From Candidatus Komeilibacteria bacterium RIFCSPHIGHO2_01_FULL_52_14 (GTDB lineage Bacteria > Patescibacteriota > Patescibacteriia > UBA1558 > 2-01-FULL-52-15), in contig MHKK01000037.1 of NCBI GenBank assembly GCA_001818365.1, positions 1 through 25,119 of the forward strand: a stretch of 25,119 nt of DNA. The letters run 5' to 3'. The position numbers were made by a program, and so were the translations under genes. Of the stretch, positions 14,255-21,652 are shown piece after piece (positions within the stretch are counted from its first letter, which is position 1; every line of letters starts with the position of its first letter). The notes under the pieces were generated by a model that saw only the letters and a list, made by a program, of their open reading frames with translations, had not been told where the DNA came from and made no database searches.

Positions 14255-16138
14255 ATGGGAAAAATTATCGGAATAGATCTTGGAACGACAAATTCGGCTG
14301 TGGCCGTCATCGAGGGGGGCAAGCCGAAGATACTGGAGAATAAAGAAGGCAACCGCACGACTCCTTCGGTCGTCGCGCTGTCAAAATCGGGCGAACGCCT
14401 CGTTGGCATTACCGCAAAGCGACAGTCGGTGACGAATCCGGAAAACACCGTCTACTCCATCAAGCGATTGATTGGACGACGTTTTTCTGATGCAGAAGTT
14501 CAGCATGACCTCAAGACCCTGCCCTATAAGATCGTCCAGGCGGGGGAGGGGGTAAAAGTACGAATGGCCGACAAAGAATATTCGCCGCAGGAAATCTCGG
14601 CGATGATCTTACAGAAACTGAAGGCCGATGCTGAATCCCGGCTTGGCGTCACGGTAACCGAGGCGGTCATCACCGTACCTGCGTATTTCGACGATTCTCA
14701 GCGTCAGGCAACGAAGGACGCCGGGAAGATCGCCGGGCTCGAAGTCAAACGCATCATCAACGAGCCAACGGCCGCAGCTCTCGCATACGGGTTCGATAAA
14801 AAGAAGGATCAGAAGATAGTTGTCTACGATCTTGGAGGCGGAACCTTTGACGTATCCGTACTCGAGGTTGCGCAGGATACCGTTGAGGTCAAAGCGACAA
14901 ACGGAGATACGCACTTGGGCGGCGACGACTTTGACCAGCGCATCATTCAGCACATCATCAGCGAGTTTCGAAAGGAATCCGGCATCGATCTGTCGAGGGA
15001 CGCGCTCGCATTGCAGCGAATTAAGGAGTCGGCGGAAAAGGCGAAAATCGAGCTTTCGTCAGCTACCGAAACTGAAATCAATCAGCCCTTCATCACGACC
15101 GACTCATCCGGGCCACGCCATCTGGTACTCAAACTTTCACGCGCAAAGCTGGAAGAACTGGTACGCGATCTCGTAGAAAAAACCATACCGCCCTGCGAAA
15201 AAGCCCTCAAAGACGCGGGGATCTCAAAGAGCGAGATCGACGAGGTTCTTCTGGTCGGAGGAATGACGCGCATGCCGATGGTTCTGGCCGCGGTTGAAAA
15301 ATTTTACGGTAAAAAACCGAATATCAGCATTAATCCGGACGAGGTCGTTGCGTTGGGAGCGGCAGTACAAGCAGGCGTCCTCCAGGGAGACGTAAAGGAC
15401 GTTCTGCTCCTTGATGTAACGCCGCTGACGCTCGGATTGGAAACACTTGGTGGCGTTCGCACTCCGCTCATAACGCGAAATACAACGATCCCGACCTCAA
15501 AAGCGCAGGTCTTCTCGACCGCAGCCGATAGTCAGGACTCGGTTGAGATACACGTCTTGCAGGGCGAGCGTGAGATGGCACAGGACAACAAGACGCTCGG
15601 CAGATTTATCCTGTCGGGTATCCCGCCGGCGCCGCGCGGTATGCCGCAGATCGAAGTTTCATTTGACCTGGATGCGAACGGCATTCTCCATGTGAAGGCG
15701 AAGGATAAGGGTACCGGAAAGGAACAGTCCATCACCATAACCGCATCGTCGGGTCTCTCAAAGGACGAGGTCGACCGCATGCAGAAAGACGCCGAACTCC
15801 ACGCCAGCGAAGATCGGGCAAAGCGAGAAAAAGTCGATACCAAAAACCAGGCCGATACGCTTGTCTTCACGACCGAACGGCTTATCAAGGAACAGGGGGA
15901 TAAAATCAAGGCCGAGGACAAGAAATCGCTTGAAGACGCGGTTACCGAACTCAAAAAGGTTATGAACTCGGACGATATGACGGTTCTGAAAAGCGCCATG
16001 GAAAAGGTTTCGTCCGTTGCTCAACGGATCGGCGCCGCGATGTATCAGCAGCAAACACAAAACCCTCAAGGAGAAAAGAAAACGGAGGATGTTGTGGAAG
16101 GTACGTATGAAGATGTAACCAAAGATAAGAAATCATAA
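14255..16138 (+). CDS. dnaK: Chaperone protein DnaK (Hsp70)
   Basis: 627-residue Hsp70, the ATP-driven foldase working with DnaJ and GrpE. The nucleotide-binding domain shows GIDLGTTNSAVAVIEGGKP (residues 4-22), AVITVPAYFDDSQRQATKDA, NEPTAAALAYGFDKK, VVYDLGGGTFDVSVLEV (about 189-205) and the adenosine motif VLLVGGMTRMPMV. The interdomain linker is VLLLDVTPLTLGLET. The substrate-binding beta domain follows, with VQVFSTA-like AQVFSTAADSQDSVEIHVLQGE. The helical lid ends in a charged tail, EGTYEDVTKDKKS. Length is normal. The TAA stop overlaps the ATG of the next gene by one base. The ATG has no Shine-Dalgarno sequence. Confidence 0.98.
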   Translation: MGKIIGIDLGTTNSAVAVIEGGKPKILENKEGNRTTPSVVALSKSGERLVGITAKRQSVTNPENTVYSIKRLIGRRFSDAEVQHDLKTLPYKIVQAGEGVKVRMADKEYSPQEISAMILQKLKADAESRLGVTVTEAVITVPAYFDDSQRQATKDAGKIAGLEVKRIINEPTAAALAYGFDKKKDQKIVVYDLGGGTFDVSVLEVAQDTVEVKATNGDTHLGGDDFDQRIIQHIISEFRKESGIDLSRDALALQRIKESAEKAKIELSSATETEINQPFITTDSSGPRHLVLKLSRAKLEELVRDLVEKTIPPCEKALKDAGISKSEIDEVLLVGGMTRMPMVLAAVEKFYGKKPNISINPDEVVALGAAVQAGVLQGDVKDVLLLDVTPLTLGLETLGGVRTPLITRNTTIPTSKAQVFSTAADSQDSVEIHVLQGEREMAQDNKTLGRFILSGIPPAPRGMPQIEVSFDLDANGILHVKAKDKGTGKEQSITITASSGLSKDEVDRMQKDAELHASEDRAKREKVDTKNQADTLVFTTERLIKEQGDKIKAEDKKSLEDAVTELKKVMNSDDMTVLKSAMEKVSSVAQRIGAAMYQQQTQNPQGEKKTEDVVEGTYEDVTKDKKS

Positions 16139-16428
16139 TGGCTGAAGAAAAACGTGAGATACAAATTCGCATCCCTGACGACGTATTGAAAGGCAGGTAT
16201 GCGAACATAGTACGGATCGATACGACACGCGAGGAATTCATAATGGACTTCGGAGTCATAAACCCCCAGCAGGGAACCGGTATCGTTACCGAGCGGATCA
16301 TTATGAATCCCGCGCACGTCAAACGCATGATCGAGGTATTGAATCGCGTCATGCAGGGATACGAAAAAAGCCACGGAACGGTCGCTCCCGCGGAGCAGCA
16401 AAAGGAGATCGGCTTCACCACCGCCTAA
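16138..16428 (+). CDS. DUF3467-like small protein between dnaK and dnaJ
   Basis: 96-residue protein resembling the DUF3467 family, whose function is unknown. The conserved features are an opening strand pair (EIQIRIPDDVLKGRYANIVRI), DTTREEFIMDFGVINP, then a short variable turn and RIIMNPAHVKRMIEVLNRVMQGYEK. The last part looks like a single helix with the MxPxHxKR pattern of the family. It has no signal peptide, membrane segment or cysteines. Its ATG overlaps the dnaK stop by one base (TAATG), and dnaJ starts 6 nt after its stop, so all three are translationally linked. That position suggests a link to the Hsp70 cycle, which is an inference from context only. Confidence 0.75.
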   Translation: MAEEKREIQIRIPDDVLKGRYANIVRIDTTREEFIMDFGVINPQQGTGIVTERIIMNPAHVKRMIEVLNRVMQGYEKSHGTVAPAEQQKEIGFTTA

Positions 16429-16434
16429 AGCGAT

Positions 16435-17541
16435 ATGGCGAAGGACTACTATGCACTCTTGGGCGTTAACCGCAACGCAACCGATGCGGAGATTAAGGCC
16501 GCGTTCCGGCGCCTTGCGCACGAGCACCACCCTGATAAGCAGCAAGGCAACGAGGCGAAGTTCAAGGAAATAAACGAAGCGTACCAGGTACTCGGTAACA
16601 AGGAGAAACGAAGCCAGTACGATCAGTTCGGTACGGCGTTCGAAGCCGGCGGAGCAAACCCGTTTGGTGGTTTTGCCTGGCAGGATATGCGCGGCGGAAA
16701 TCCGTTCGGCAACGGATCGTTTCAGGGCACGCAATTCGATTTCGGCGATCTCGGTGAGATGTTCGGCGATGTGTTCGGTTTCGGCTCAGCCAGAACGGCA
16801 AGCGCCGATCGCAGTACTCGTGGTGCGGACGCTGAACTGACCATACCGCTCTCATTTGATGAAGCATATTTCGGAGCAGAAAAATCTCTCGAGCTCATGC
16901 TCGACGCGTCCTGCGAGCATTGTCTGGGATCGGGAGACGAGCCGGGTGCTCGTATCAGCAAATGCACGACCTGCGACGGCAAGGGTGTCATTACTCAAAT
17001 GCGTACGACATTCTTGGGAGCAGTCAGAACGCAATCCCGATGCGGCACGTGTAACGGAACGGGGAAACGCTCGTCAAAAAAATGCACCGTCTGCCACGGC
17101 AGGACAACCGTTCAAAAGCACCAGACGCTCAACGTTAAGATCCCCGCAGGCATCGATCCGACCCGCACGATCCGGCTCGGCGGCAGAGGACACGCTGGCA
17201 GCCGTAGCGGTTTGCACGGCGATATTTATATTCGCGTCACCGTTTCCCCTCACCGGTTGTTTGAACGCGAGGGCGATGATATAAAAAGTACCGAGGAGAT
17301 TCCGCTGTCGCTTTTGGCACTTGGCGGCACTGCCGAAGTACAAACTCCTACCGGACCCGCCAAACTCAAAGTTCCCGTTAATACGAAAAGCGGCACTCGC
17401 TTCATATTGCGAGGCAAGGGCTTTGAGCATCTATCGGGACGAGGCAGAGGAGACCAATATGTTACCGTGCATGCGCGAGTACCTGAAAGGATGACACCCC
17501 AGCGAAAGAAGATGCTTCTTGAATTTGAAAAAGGCGAATAA
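16435..17541 (+). CDS. dnaJ: Chaperone protein DnaJ (Hsp40)
   Basis: 368-residue type I J-protein, which delivers substrates to DnaK and stimulates its ATPase. The J domain (1-65) has HPD at residues 32-34. A Gly/Phe-rich region follows (about 66-120: GANPFGGFAW, GGNPFGNGSF, FGDVFGFG). The zinc domain begins at C160 with CEHCLGSG, CTTCDGKG, CGTCNGTG and CTVCHGRT; the fourth repeat departs from CXXCXGXG by ending in T. The C-terminal domains include VKIPAGIDPTRTIRLGGRGHAG and GTRFILRGKGF. Length is normal. It is the last gene of the heat-shock operon; a hairpin with a T run begins 12 nt after the stop. Confidence 0.97.
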   Translation: MAKDYYALLGVNRNATDAEIKAAFRRLAHEHHPDKQQGNEAKFKEINEAYQVLGNKEKRSQYDQFGTAFEAGGANPFGGFAWQDMRGGNPFGNGSFQGTQFDFGDLGEMFGDVFGFGSARTASADRSTRGADAELTIPLSFDEAYFGAEKSLELMLDASCEHCLGSGDEPGARISKCTTCDGKGVITQMRTTFLGAVRTQSRCGTCNGTGKRSSKKCTVCHGRTTVQKHQTLNVKIPAGIDPTRTIRLGGRGHAGSRSGLHGDIYIRVTVSPHRLFEREGDDIKSTEEIPLSLLALGGTAEVQTPTGPAKLKVPVNTKSGTRFILRGKGFEHLSGRGRGDQYVTVHARVPERMTPQRKKMLLEFEKGE

Positions 17542-17553
17542 GCGCGTATCCAT

Positions 17554-17583
17554 AAAAAAGTGCTAAAATGAGCTCTTTTTTTA
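17554..17583 (+). terminator. Rho-independent terminator after dnaJ
   Basis: AAAAAAG-TGCT (17554-17564) pairs with AGCT-CTTTTTTT (17571-17582) across loop AAAATG with one internal mismatch; the T run serves as tail. The A/T-rich flanks could also end transcription from the other strand. TGCTAAAAT in its left half resembles an extended -10 but has no matching -35. Confidence 0.65.
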
Positions 17584-17597
17584 TTTGTCTTTGATTA

Positions 17598-17626
17598 TTG
17601 ACAAAAAATTGAATATTGTGTATAAT
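17598..17626 (+). promoter_or_regulatory. Consensus sigma-70 promoter of the SPFH-like gene
   Basis: TTGACA at 17598-17603, 17 nt, TATAAT at 17621-17626: both boxes match the consensus perfectly with optimal spacing. Transcription would start near 17633, giving a leader of about 95 nt to ATG 17728. It is the strongest promoter by consensus in the window. Confidence 0.88.
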
Positions 17627-17713
17627 CTAATGTTCAATAATAGAGTGCTGGCATTGTGTCCGCATTCGATGCGTACCTTGATAATCTACGACTTCAACTC
17701 AACAGTATCCCTG

Positions 17714-17719
17714 AGGAGG
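17714..17719 (+). promoter_or_regulatory. Shine-Dalgarno AGGAGG deciding the start at ATG 17728
   Basis: A perfect AGGAGG ends 8 nt before ATG 17728. The upstream in-frame GTG 17656 has no such site. Most other plus-strand starts in the window have none, which makes this one stand out. Confidence 0.7.
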
Positions 17720-17727
17720 GGACTGCA

Positions 17728-19359
17728 ATGACGGAGATCTGGATTCTCATCGGGCTACTTGTGCTGATCGCAATGATCGGCAACTGGGGCACGGTCTGGA
17801 TGTTTGTCCGAACCGCGTCGCAGAGGATCTACCGAATGATCGTCAAGAATAAGCCGAAGTTCGGCAAGCAGGCACCGAGCGGCAAGAACAAACAGCGAGG
17901 TAAAAACATGCGCGGTAAAAGTACCTTGATCAGCATTGCTGTCGTACTTACCGGGCTGATCATAGCCGGCTTGAGCTACGTGATACCGTGGTACAACGGC
18001 CTGTTTGATGCTGAGTGGATAACGCTCAATGGTTCAGCTATGTGGATCGCCGACCTGCTCTACTGGCTGGTCACGTTGTCGCTCTTAATTGTAACGATTG
18101 TAGCCATTGTGGAACTCCGTAAATGGCTTAAATCGCGCCGACGCGACAAAACCACCGACACAACTGGAAAAGACTGGCACGCCTCCATTTGGTTTACCAT
18201 CGAGTTCCAGCACAGCGCTGCCGTCTACTGGTATTGGTTCGGTAGAGGAAAGATCAGGCGGACACGAGACGCGGGGACGTATTTTAAGTGGCCGTGGCTC
18301 GAGATCGTCGAGGTGATCACACGCAAGCTCGTCGATGTTGAAATTGAAACTCAACAGCTTCCTGCTGGCAGGATAGCACCGTCTGGCGCAGGAAGAGCGC
18401 GCCCGGAGGAAGCACATACGGACCGCGCACGTCTCGAAATAGATAAAGCACGCGCTCGTGAACGGCGTGTCAGCGGAACACTGTCATACAAATTTCGTAT
18501 GACGGTGTCTACGCGGTCTGCCAAGGAAACGGACGAGTACAAGGACGGTATTCAGACGATCCTGCAGTCGGACAAGTCCTACCGCGACTTCACCTCAAAG
18601 GAGTTCAGGGCGCGGTTCGGCGAACTTATCGCGGCACGTCTCAGAGAAGTGCTACCGCAGATGCCCTTTGAGGATGCTTTCTTTATCCCACCGATGGTGA
18701 TTCTGCTCGGCAGGACGGACGAGATCGCTGGCGACGATTCAGCTGTGAGCTCCAAACGCTGGCAGCGGCTGCAGGATGACAGTGCCAACGCCCCCAAAGA
18801 CGTACAACTGGTCGTTAAGGGCCTCAAGAAACCGATCAACATTTTCAGAATTGACCTGAACGAACCCGAACAGGTGGTCGCGGCCGTGAGGGAACGTTCC
18901 AATTCACTTCTCGCAACCTTCTTCAACCTGGGCTACAAGGTCACTCGGTTTGGCATCTCGGACATCAACCCGCCCGAGGAATTGCAGAACGCACTGAAGA
19001 AACTCGCCAATGCCGAGCTTGAGCGCGACGCACAGCTCACCGTCTATCAGTCACAGTTCGTCGACAAGGCAGAAGCCGAGCGAGATCAGCGAAACATTCA
19101 AGCCGACGCATCGAACTATACGTTCGAGGTGTTCGTGTCCAAAGCCGAGGAGGTAGCGAAAAAGTACAGTATCCCCTTGATGGTGGCCATGGAGTTCATG
19201 CGTTTCCTCGAAGATCGTCGGACTCGCAGACTGATGGAGGGCAGACTCCTCCAGGTCGACGTTAGTTCCGACAATCCGATACCGGCAGCGCTTCTCTCCC
19301 TCAGCAAGACCTTCGAAGATCTCCTGTCCGGTAAAACTGCACCGCCACAGAAGTCGTAG
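17728..19359 (+). CDS. SPFH/band-7-like membrane protein
   Basis: 543-residue membrane protein. Three membrane segments are seen: about 4-26 (IWILIGLLVLIAMIGNW), 66-88 (LISIAVVLTGLIIAGLSYVI) and 105-130 (LLYWLVTLSLLIVTIVAIVEL), with a very basic stretch (about 35-62) between the first two. After them, residues about 168-205 read YWFGRGKIRRTRDAGTYFKWPW followed by EVITRKLVDVEIETQ, which fits the start of an SPFH/band-7 domain. The pattern of an Ala/Glu-rich coiled coil follows at about 420-480 (LKKLANAELERDAQL, DKAEAERDQRNIQADAS). Family members scaffold membrane microdomains or control proteases; the role here is unknown. The longer reading from GTG 17656 adds 24 residues; ATG 17728 is preferred for its Shine-Dalgarno site. 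The gene is a single-gene unit with its own promoter and terminator. Confidence 0.65.
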   Translation: MTEIWILIGLLVLIAMIGNWGTVWMFVRTASQRIYRMIVKNKPKFGKQAPSGKNKQRGKNMRGKSTLISIAVVLTGLIIAGLSYVIPWYNGLFDAEWITLNGSAMWIADLLYWLVTLSLLIVTIVAIVELRKWLKSRRRDKTTDTTGKDWHASIWFTIEFQHSAAVYWYWFGRGKIRRTRDAGTYFKWPWLEIVEVITRKLVDVEIETQQLPAGRIAPSGAGRARPEEAHTDRARLEIDKARARERRVSGTLSYKFRMTVSTRSAKETDEYKDGIQTILQSDKSYRDFTSKEFRARFGELIAARLREVLPQMPFEDAFFIPPMVILLGRTDEIAGDDSAVSSKRWQRLQDDSANAPKDVQLVVKGLKKPINIFRIDLNEPEQVVAAVRERSNSLLATFFNLGYKVTRFGISDINPPEELQNALKKLANAELERDAQLTVYQSQFVDKAEAERDQRNIQADASNYTFEVFVSKAEEVAKKYSIPLMVAMEFMRFLEDRRTRRLMEGRLLQVDVSSDNPIPAALLSLSKTFEDLLSGKTAPPQKS

Positions 19360-19412
19360 TACCCCGGCGAAAAGCCGGAACGAGCCCCGCCAACGTGCGG
19401 ACAAGCTCAAAG

Positions 19413-19443
19413 CCCCCCACTTGCGAAGTATGCAGGTGGGGGG
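19413..19443. terminator. Stem-loop terminator after the SPFH-like gene
   Basis: CCCCCCACTTGC (19413-19424) pairs with GCAGGTGGGGGG (19432-19443) across GAAGTAT, a 12-pair stem with one G-T wobble, followed by TTACTTATTT. It lies between convergent genes. Confidence 0.75.
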
Positions 19444-19453
19444 TTACTTATTT

Positions 19454-19476
19454 GATCGCGCTTACAAAGCGCGATC
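19454..19476. repeat. Perfect inverted repeat between convergent genes
   Basis: GATCGCGCTT (19454-19463), loop ACA, AAGCGCGATC (19467-19476): a perfect 10-bp stem. From the minus strand it could help end transcription from dus. Confidence 0.7.
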
Positions 19477-19518
19477 ATCCCGAGCGCAGTCGAGCTTAGC
19501 TCGACGTAGCCGAGGGAT
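19477..19518. repeat. REP-like imperfect palindrome
   Basis: An outer ATCCC/GGGAT and an inner GTCGAGCT/AGCTCGAC enclose a single T, with an unpaired GAGCGCA / TAGCCGA bulge between them. The halves resemble the short CGAGxGxAGTCGAGGGAT motif that is common as an intergenic repeat in many bacteria. It ends 7 nt before the dus stop codon. Confidence 0.55.
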
Positions 19519-19525
19519 CTCAATA

Positions 19526-20503
19526 TTATGCAGTAGCGAGAATTGCAGAAACGTCCGCAGGCGAATCTGCCATCGTCAGCTTTTGACGCAGCTCCGAGGC
19601 CCGTTCATGTCCGCGGACATAATGCGTCAGATGACGCCGGATCTCGCGGAACGGTACGGAATTACGCGACCGGTCGAACAATGCCACATGATCGGCTAAA
19701 ATCATCTTGATCTTCTCCCATGCCATTGCATCGAATGACTCTGTCGCCAGATACTGCTTTACCTGAGCAATGACCCATGGCCTGCCGATGACACTCCGTG
19801 CAAGACCGAGCCCGTCTGCGCCGGTCTGATTGAGCACCTCGCGAGCGCTCTCAATCGTTGTGACGCCGCCGTTCGCAAGAACCGGACCATTCATAAAGCG
19901 CTCCTTAACCGCCCGGATAACGTCGGTGCGGATTCCTCCCTCGAACGGATCTTCAAAACTTCTGCCATGCACCATAATGGCGGCAAGCGGCAGATCCTGA
20001 ATATGTTCAAGCATATCAAGTACGGTAACGGCCGAACGGTCCGCGATGCCATGTGCCGCACTACGGATCGAAGCGCGGACTTTTATGGAAACTGGGATAG
20101 ATACGGCTTCAATGACTGCCGCAATAAGCCGCTTGCAAAGATCGGGATCCCGCATCAGGGCCGCACCGCAATAATTCCGCGCGATCTTGTGAGCAGGGCA
20201 GCCAAAGTTGATATCTATGCCCGCAACGCCGCGCTCTTCAACGAATCGAGCTGCTTGCGCCAGGACAGAAGGGTCTTTACCCATAAGCTGCACGACCAGC
20301 GGCTGCTCTTCGGGAGCAAAACGAAGCATATCGATGGTTTTCTTGGATTCATGAACCAAAGCATCCGCAGAAACCATTTCAGAATACACGACGTCGGCGC
20401 CGAAACGTTTTGCGATCTGACGGAATGCGGAGTCGGTTACGCCGACCATCGGCGCAAGCGCGATAATAGGGCGGGGGAGTGATTTCCAAAAATTGGTATC
20501 CAT
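19526..20503 (-). CDS. dus: tRNA-dihydrouridine synthase
   Basis: 325-residue FMN enzyme that reduces uridine to dihydrouridine in the tRNA D-loop with NADPH. The TIM barrel starts with PIIALAPMVGVTDSAFRQIA (FMN-binding APM) and continues with VVQLMGKDPS, the catalytic-Cys motif IDINFGCPAHKI, SIPVSIKVRASI, IMVHGRSFEDPFEG (H of the phosphate and tRNA pocket), GPVLANGGVTTIESA and GADGLGLARSVIGRPWVI. The C-terminal helical part is short (to ...SAILATA). The family subgroup is DusB-like by general pattern, but I cannot assign it firmly. ATG 20503 is chosen because the longer start TTG 20518 lies in the -10 box. The gene runs against the SPFH-like gene. Confidence 0.93.
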   Translation of the reverse strand: MDTNFWKSLPRPIIALAPMVGVTDSAFRQIAKRFGADVVYSEMVSADALVHESKKTIDMLRFAPEEQPLVVQLMGKDPSVLAQAARFVEERGVAGIDINFGCPAHKIARNYCGAALMRDPDLCKRLIAAVIEAVSIPVSIKVRASIRSAAHGIADRSAVTVLDMLEHIQDLPLAAIMVHGRSFEDPFEGGIRTDVIRAVKERFMNGPVLANGGVTTIESAREVLNQTGADGLGLARSVIGRPWVIAQVKQYLATESFDAMAWEKIKMILADHVALFDRSRNSVPFREIRRHLTHYVRGHERASELRQKLTMADSPADVSAILATA

Positions 20504-20517
20504 AAAAATGATTCGCA

Positions 20518-20546
20518 ATCGTACCAGAATGCCGTCACCGCGTCAA
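20518..20546 (-). promoter_or_regulatory. Promoter of dus (-35 TTGACG, 17 nt, extended -10 TGGTACGAT)
   Basis: On the minus strand TTGACG (20546-20541), 17 nt and TACGAT (20523-20518), with TGG directly before the -10. Transcription would start near 20511, about 8 nt before ATG 20503, so the mRNA is nearly leaderless. Confidence 0.72.
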
Positions 20547-20553
20547 CAAAATC

Positions 20554-20673
20554 AGAATTTTGAATCTCGAATTTGGAATGTGGAATACAGAGGGGGATGC
20601 GCCATTCCAGTTTCTAGATTCTAAATTCAGATTTTAAATTCCAGATTCCAGATTCTAAATTCTAGATTCTAAA
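20554..20673. repeat. Heptamer repeat array in inverted halves between corA and dus
   Basis: From 20554 the plus strand reads in 7-nt units (AGAATTT, TGAATCT, CGAATTT, GGAATGT, GGAATAC). After a short G-rich centre (20589-20600) the minus strand shows the same unit type about ten times (AGAATCT, AGAATTT, GGAATCT and so on, 20602-20673). The two halves can pair as a long imperfect hairpin. It directly abuts the corA stop codon and may act as its terminator. Confidence 0.75.
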
Positions 20674-21606
20674 CTACAGCCAGTTCCTTTTCTTGAAATA
20701 CGCGAGTATACCGGTTACCAGTAAACCCATACCGACGACAAGTATCCAAAAACCGTACGGATGAAGAACGAGCGGCATGCCGAGCGCATTCATGCCGAAG
20801 ATCGTTGCAACCAGCGTTGCCGGCAAGATGCTCACGGAGATCGCCGTCAAAACGCGCATCGCATCGTTCAGTTTGAATGAGATCAACGAATCATTCGCTT
20901 CCTGAAACGCATTGATCGTTTCTTTCAATATTTCCAAAATCTCCCAGATGTCTTTTGTCCGGTCAATGATGTTCCCAAAATACAAGGCAAGCCCGGGATG
21001 AAGAACAAAAACGCCCGGTATCGAAACGCCCACCAATTTCTTCAAAGTGCTCTTGTGCGCGTTAACGATTCGCCTGAAGTTAACGATGTTGCGCTTTATC
21101 AACAGGATCTTTCCGACCATCTGTTTTTCATGCCCAGAAAAAATATTATGCTCGATATTCCCGATATCCTCGGACATGTGATCGAGCATCGGGAAGACGC
21201 TTTCCTGCAATCTTCGCAGCGTCTCATACAAAAGATGCGCCGGCGTCTGATCGAGATATCGCTCGCGCATGATGTTACTCTTCAAGCAGTCGTCAAAAAA
21301 CTGATCCAGCACCGGATGCTTTCCGTCGCTCACCGTGATCAAATAGTCCGGACCGATAAAGAAATCGATTTCGGCCGGCCGGATCTCTTTTTCATGTCGG
21401 ACATAGTACGGAAAGAGGAGTATCAGAAAAACATACGCATCATAGGATTCGATCTTCGGCCGCTGCGCGATATTGATGCAGTCCTGCAGATCAAGCGGAT
21501 GGAACTGAAAATTATCCCGCAAAAATTGAATATCATCCTCCGTAGGTGAGACGATGTGTATCCAGTGAACGCGGTTCGATCGTATGAGTCGTACCCGATT
21601 GACCAT
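20674..21606 (-). CDS. corA: CorA-like divalent metal ion (Mg2+/Co2+) transporter
   Basis: 310-residue CorA-family channel, a homopentamer that lets Mg2+ enter the cell. The long cytoplasmic N-terminal part has FLRDNFQFHPLDLQDC, ESYDAYVFLILLFPYYV and FFIGPDYLITVSDGKH. A long helix follows (about 150-255: IKRNIVNFRRIVNAHKSTLKKL, then EANDSLISFKLNDAMRVLTAISV). TM1 ends in the GMN selectivity motif (IFGMNALGMPL, about residues 271-273), and TM2 is FWILVVGMGLLVTGILAYF with the basic end KKRNWL. ATG 21606 is chosen because it falls on the expected transcription start of the overlapping -10 box. ATG 21612 is an alternative: AGGAGGTG lies 8 nt before it, but the codon sits upstream of that transcription start. 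Confidence 0.93.
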   Translation of the reverse strand: MVNRVRLIRSNRVHWIHIVSPTEDDIQFLRDNFQFHPLDLQDCINIAQRPKIESYDAYVFLILLFPYYVRHEKEIRPAEIDFFIGPDYLITVSDGKHPVLDQFFDDCLKSNIMRERYLDQTPAHLLYETLRRLQESVFPMLDHMSEDIGNIEHNIFSGHEKQMVGKILLIKRNIVNFRRIVNAHKSTLKKLVGVSIPGVFVLHPGLALYFGNIIDRTKDIWEILEILKETINAFQEANDSLISFKLNDAMRVLTAISVSILPATLVATIFGMNALGMPLVLHPYGFWILVVGMGLLVTGILAYFKKRNWL

Positions 21607-21613
21607 TAGCATG

Positions 21614-21622
21614 AGTATACCA
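21614..21622 (-). promoter_or_regulatory. Extended -10 promoter of corA (TGGTATACT)
   Basis: On the minus strand TGG plus TATACT, with no good -35 at 17 nt. Transcription would start near 21607, immediately before ATG 21606. It faces the divergent promoter at 21638-21646 with 15 bp between the two elements. Confidence 0.6.
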
Positions 21623-21637
21623 CCTCCTGCGAAAAAC

Positions 21638-21646
21638 TGGTATAAT
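21638..21646 (+). promoter_or_regulatory. Extended -10 promoter (TGGTATAAT) for the 21653 gene
   Basis: TGG followed by a perfect TATAAT (21641-21646). The -35 region (21618-21623, TACCAC) is poor and overlaps the opposing promoter. Seven bases after the -10 comes ATG 21653, so the transcript should be leaderless. Confidence 0.7.
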
Positions 21647-21652
21647 TGCGCC

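Noticed and set aside
20998..21549. 183-codon plus-strand frame opposite corA
   Set aside because: Shadow of the CorA coding region with no independent support.
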